Source: Scatophagus argus
Taxonomy: Eukaryota > Chordata > Actinopteri > Scatophagidae
Assembly (NCBI RefSeq): GCF_020382885.2
Contig: NC_058508.1
Span: 8,176,055 to 8,240,054, forward strand
Length of the DNA stretch: 64,000 nt
Reading direction: 5' to 3'
Position 1 is the stretch's first letter, and each line of letters opens with the position of its first letter. A program made the translations under genes and the position numbers. Below, in pieces: positions 63,109 to 64,000 of the stretch. A model generated the notes under the pieces. The model was not told the origin of the DNA and made no database searches. It saw only the letters and a list, made by a program, of their open reading frames with translations.

Positions 63109-64000
63109 GGAGGGGGGGTGAGGGAGAAGCAGCCGGCTTACACACTTCTGCTCTTTCATAAACTAGAGCAAGAAAGAAAGAAATCTAAAGGCTAAAATGC
63201 ACACTGTCAGCTGTTTTTTCTTAGTTTATTTCAAGCAGGAGCGAGGATGCTGGACGCTGACGACGGCAGGCAGACGCTGGTTTAGCCGGCAGAGCTGTCT
63301 GAAGCAGCGTGTGTGTGTGTGTGTGTGTGTGGTACTCAGACGCTGGCTATCGATTCGCAGACGAGCAACCCCTCCCTCCCCTCACCCCTCCTCCTCCCTC
63401 CTCCTCGTGTCATCAGCCCAGAGACTGCAATGAGCTCATCCTTTACCCCCCTCCCTCTTTTTTCTCCTTCCCTCCCTCATCCACTCTCCCTCGCCTCCCC
63501 TCCTCTCTTTTTCCACACCTCATTCCTTCTCACGCTACCTCCCCTCCTTCAACTCTTTCATGCTTTTATTTTCCTCTTCATTTTTCATCACTTTTTTGAT
63601 ATCTCATGTGGTGTCCACTCTCTCTCTCCACCTATTTATCACCGTGTCATGCCATCGCTCTCTCCGTCCCTATTTATCTCACCCCCCCTTCTTCTTTATC
63701 TCCCTCTGTCTTTCAGTGACCACACCCTATCAGCAGTATACTTCAATCATGACTCTTTTCACTCAGTCTTTCTCTCCCATCATCATTTTGTCTTCTGTTT
63801 TCTCCTCCTCCTCCTCCTCCTCCTCCCCTCTCCTGATCCCTGGAGCAATGAGAGGCTGTAGTACTGTAGAATACAAAGGGGGTCGCTTCTCCCCACTTGA
63901 CAATCAGACACACTCCCTTTCACACACGTCTGCACACACACACACACACACACACACCTTGTTAATCTGTCATTCAGCGGCTGTTCAGCTGTCATGTAAT
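62734..64000 (-). promoter_or_regulatory. arhgdig 5' UTR and upstream region
   Basis: The start codon is at 62733, so 5' UTR and promoter lie here. The region has a strong (GA)n tract (63041-63105), a (GT)n run (63309-63331), a polypyrimidine block (about 63360-63840) and a (CA)n run (63932-63957). CpGs are most frequent at about 63230-63360, a candidate transcription start area. No second gene is seen before the right edge. Confidence 0.5.
63041..63105 (+). repeat. (GA)n tract
   Basis: About 30 GA units with one GG interruption, followed by a G-rich block. Such tracts bind GAGA-type factors and can form triplexes; here it lies about 310 bp upstream of the arhgdig start codon. Confidence 0.95.

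Noticed and set aside
62840-63159. About 90-100 codon frames on the minus strand rich in Ser-Leu
   Set aside because: They are the translation of the (GA)n/(CT)n tract upstream of arhgdig.
63313-63861. 182-codon open frame on the plus strand
   Set aside because: Polypyrimidine and GT repeat sequence gives long open frames by composition; no domain or splice logic.
1-64000. CRISPR array, operon, prophage or other bacterial system
   Set aside because: The repeated CA/GA units are microsatellites without spacer structure; all supported genes have introns and are vertebrate orthologues.

Overview
The window is eukaryotic nuclear DNA from a ray-finned fish, most likely a percomorph teleost. The genes have many short coding exons with GT-AG introns. 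The spacers are AT-rich and full of (CA)n and (GA)n microsatellites, and they carry interspersed repeats that I recognise as typical of teleosts. I see no bacterial genes, operons, CRISPR arrays, rRNA or tRNA genes, and no viral genes.

Seven protein-coding loci can be supported, six of them as recognised vertebrate orthologues with exon phases that join in frame. From left to right: drg2 (minus strand, C-terminal end lost off the left edge; GTP-binding protein); gfer (plus; mitochondrial FAD sulfhydryl oxidase), head to head with drg2; syngr3 (plus; synaptic vesicle tetraspan protein); znf598 (minus; ribosome-collision E3 ubiquitin ligase), tail to tail with syngr3; slc25a17 (minus; peroxisomal cofactor carrier); rpusd1 (minus; pseudouridine-synthase-like protein); an unrecognised small single-pass membrane protein candidate (plus, about 37871-38092); and arhgdig (minus; RhoGDI3), whose six coding exons spread over about 21 kb because of two very long introns. 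The last kilobase holds the arhgdig upstream region.

The genes do not form one pathway. The gfer-syngr3-znf598 block, with rpusd1 and arhgdig, matches genes found on human chromosome 16p13.3, so this is a piece of an old vertebrate linkage group. drg2 and slc25a17 lie on other human chromosomes (17p and 22q), which marks rearrangement.

The repeats include a near-complete tRNA-headed SINE (36247-36606, minus) and a fragment of its head (31243-31336, plus), a degraded Tc1-type transposase fragment (about 59760-59870), and several teleost repeat families inside introns and spacers.

I found no dramatic new system. The points most worth following are the membrane micropeptide candidate, a predicted GC-AG intron in drg2, five repeated acidic-FPxL motifs in znf598 with the first three exactly 31 residues apart, and a ZNF143-like element in the slc25a17 promoter. 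All exon borders were read by eye from splice signals, frame and recalled family similarity; no alignment or transcript evidence was available.
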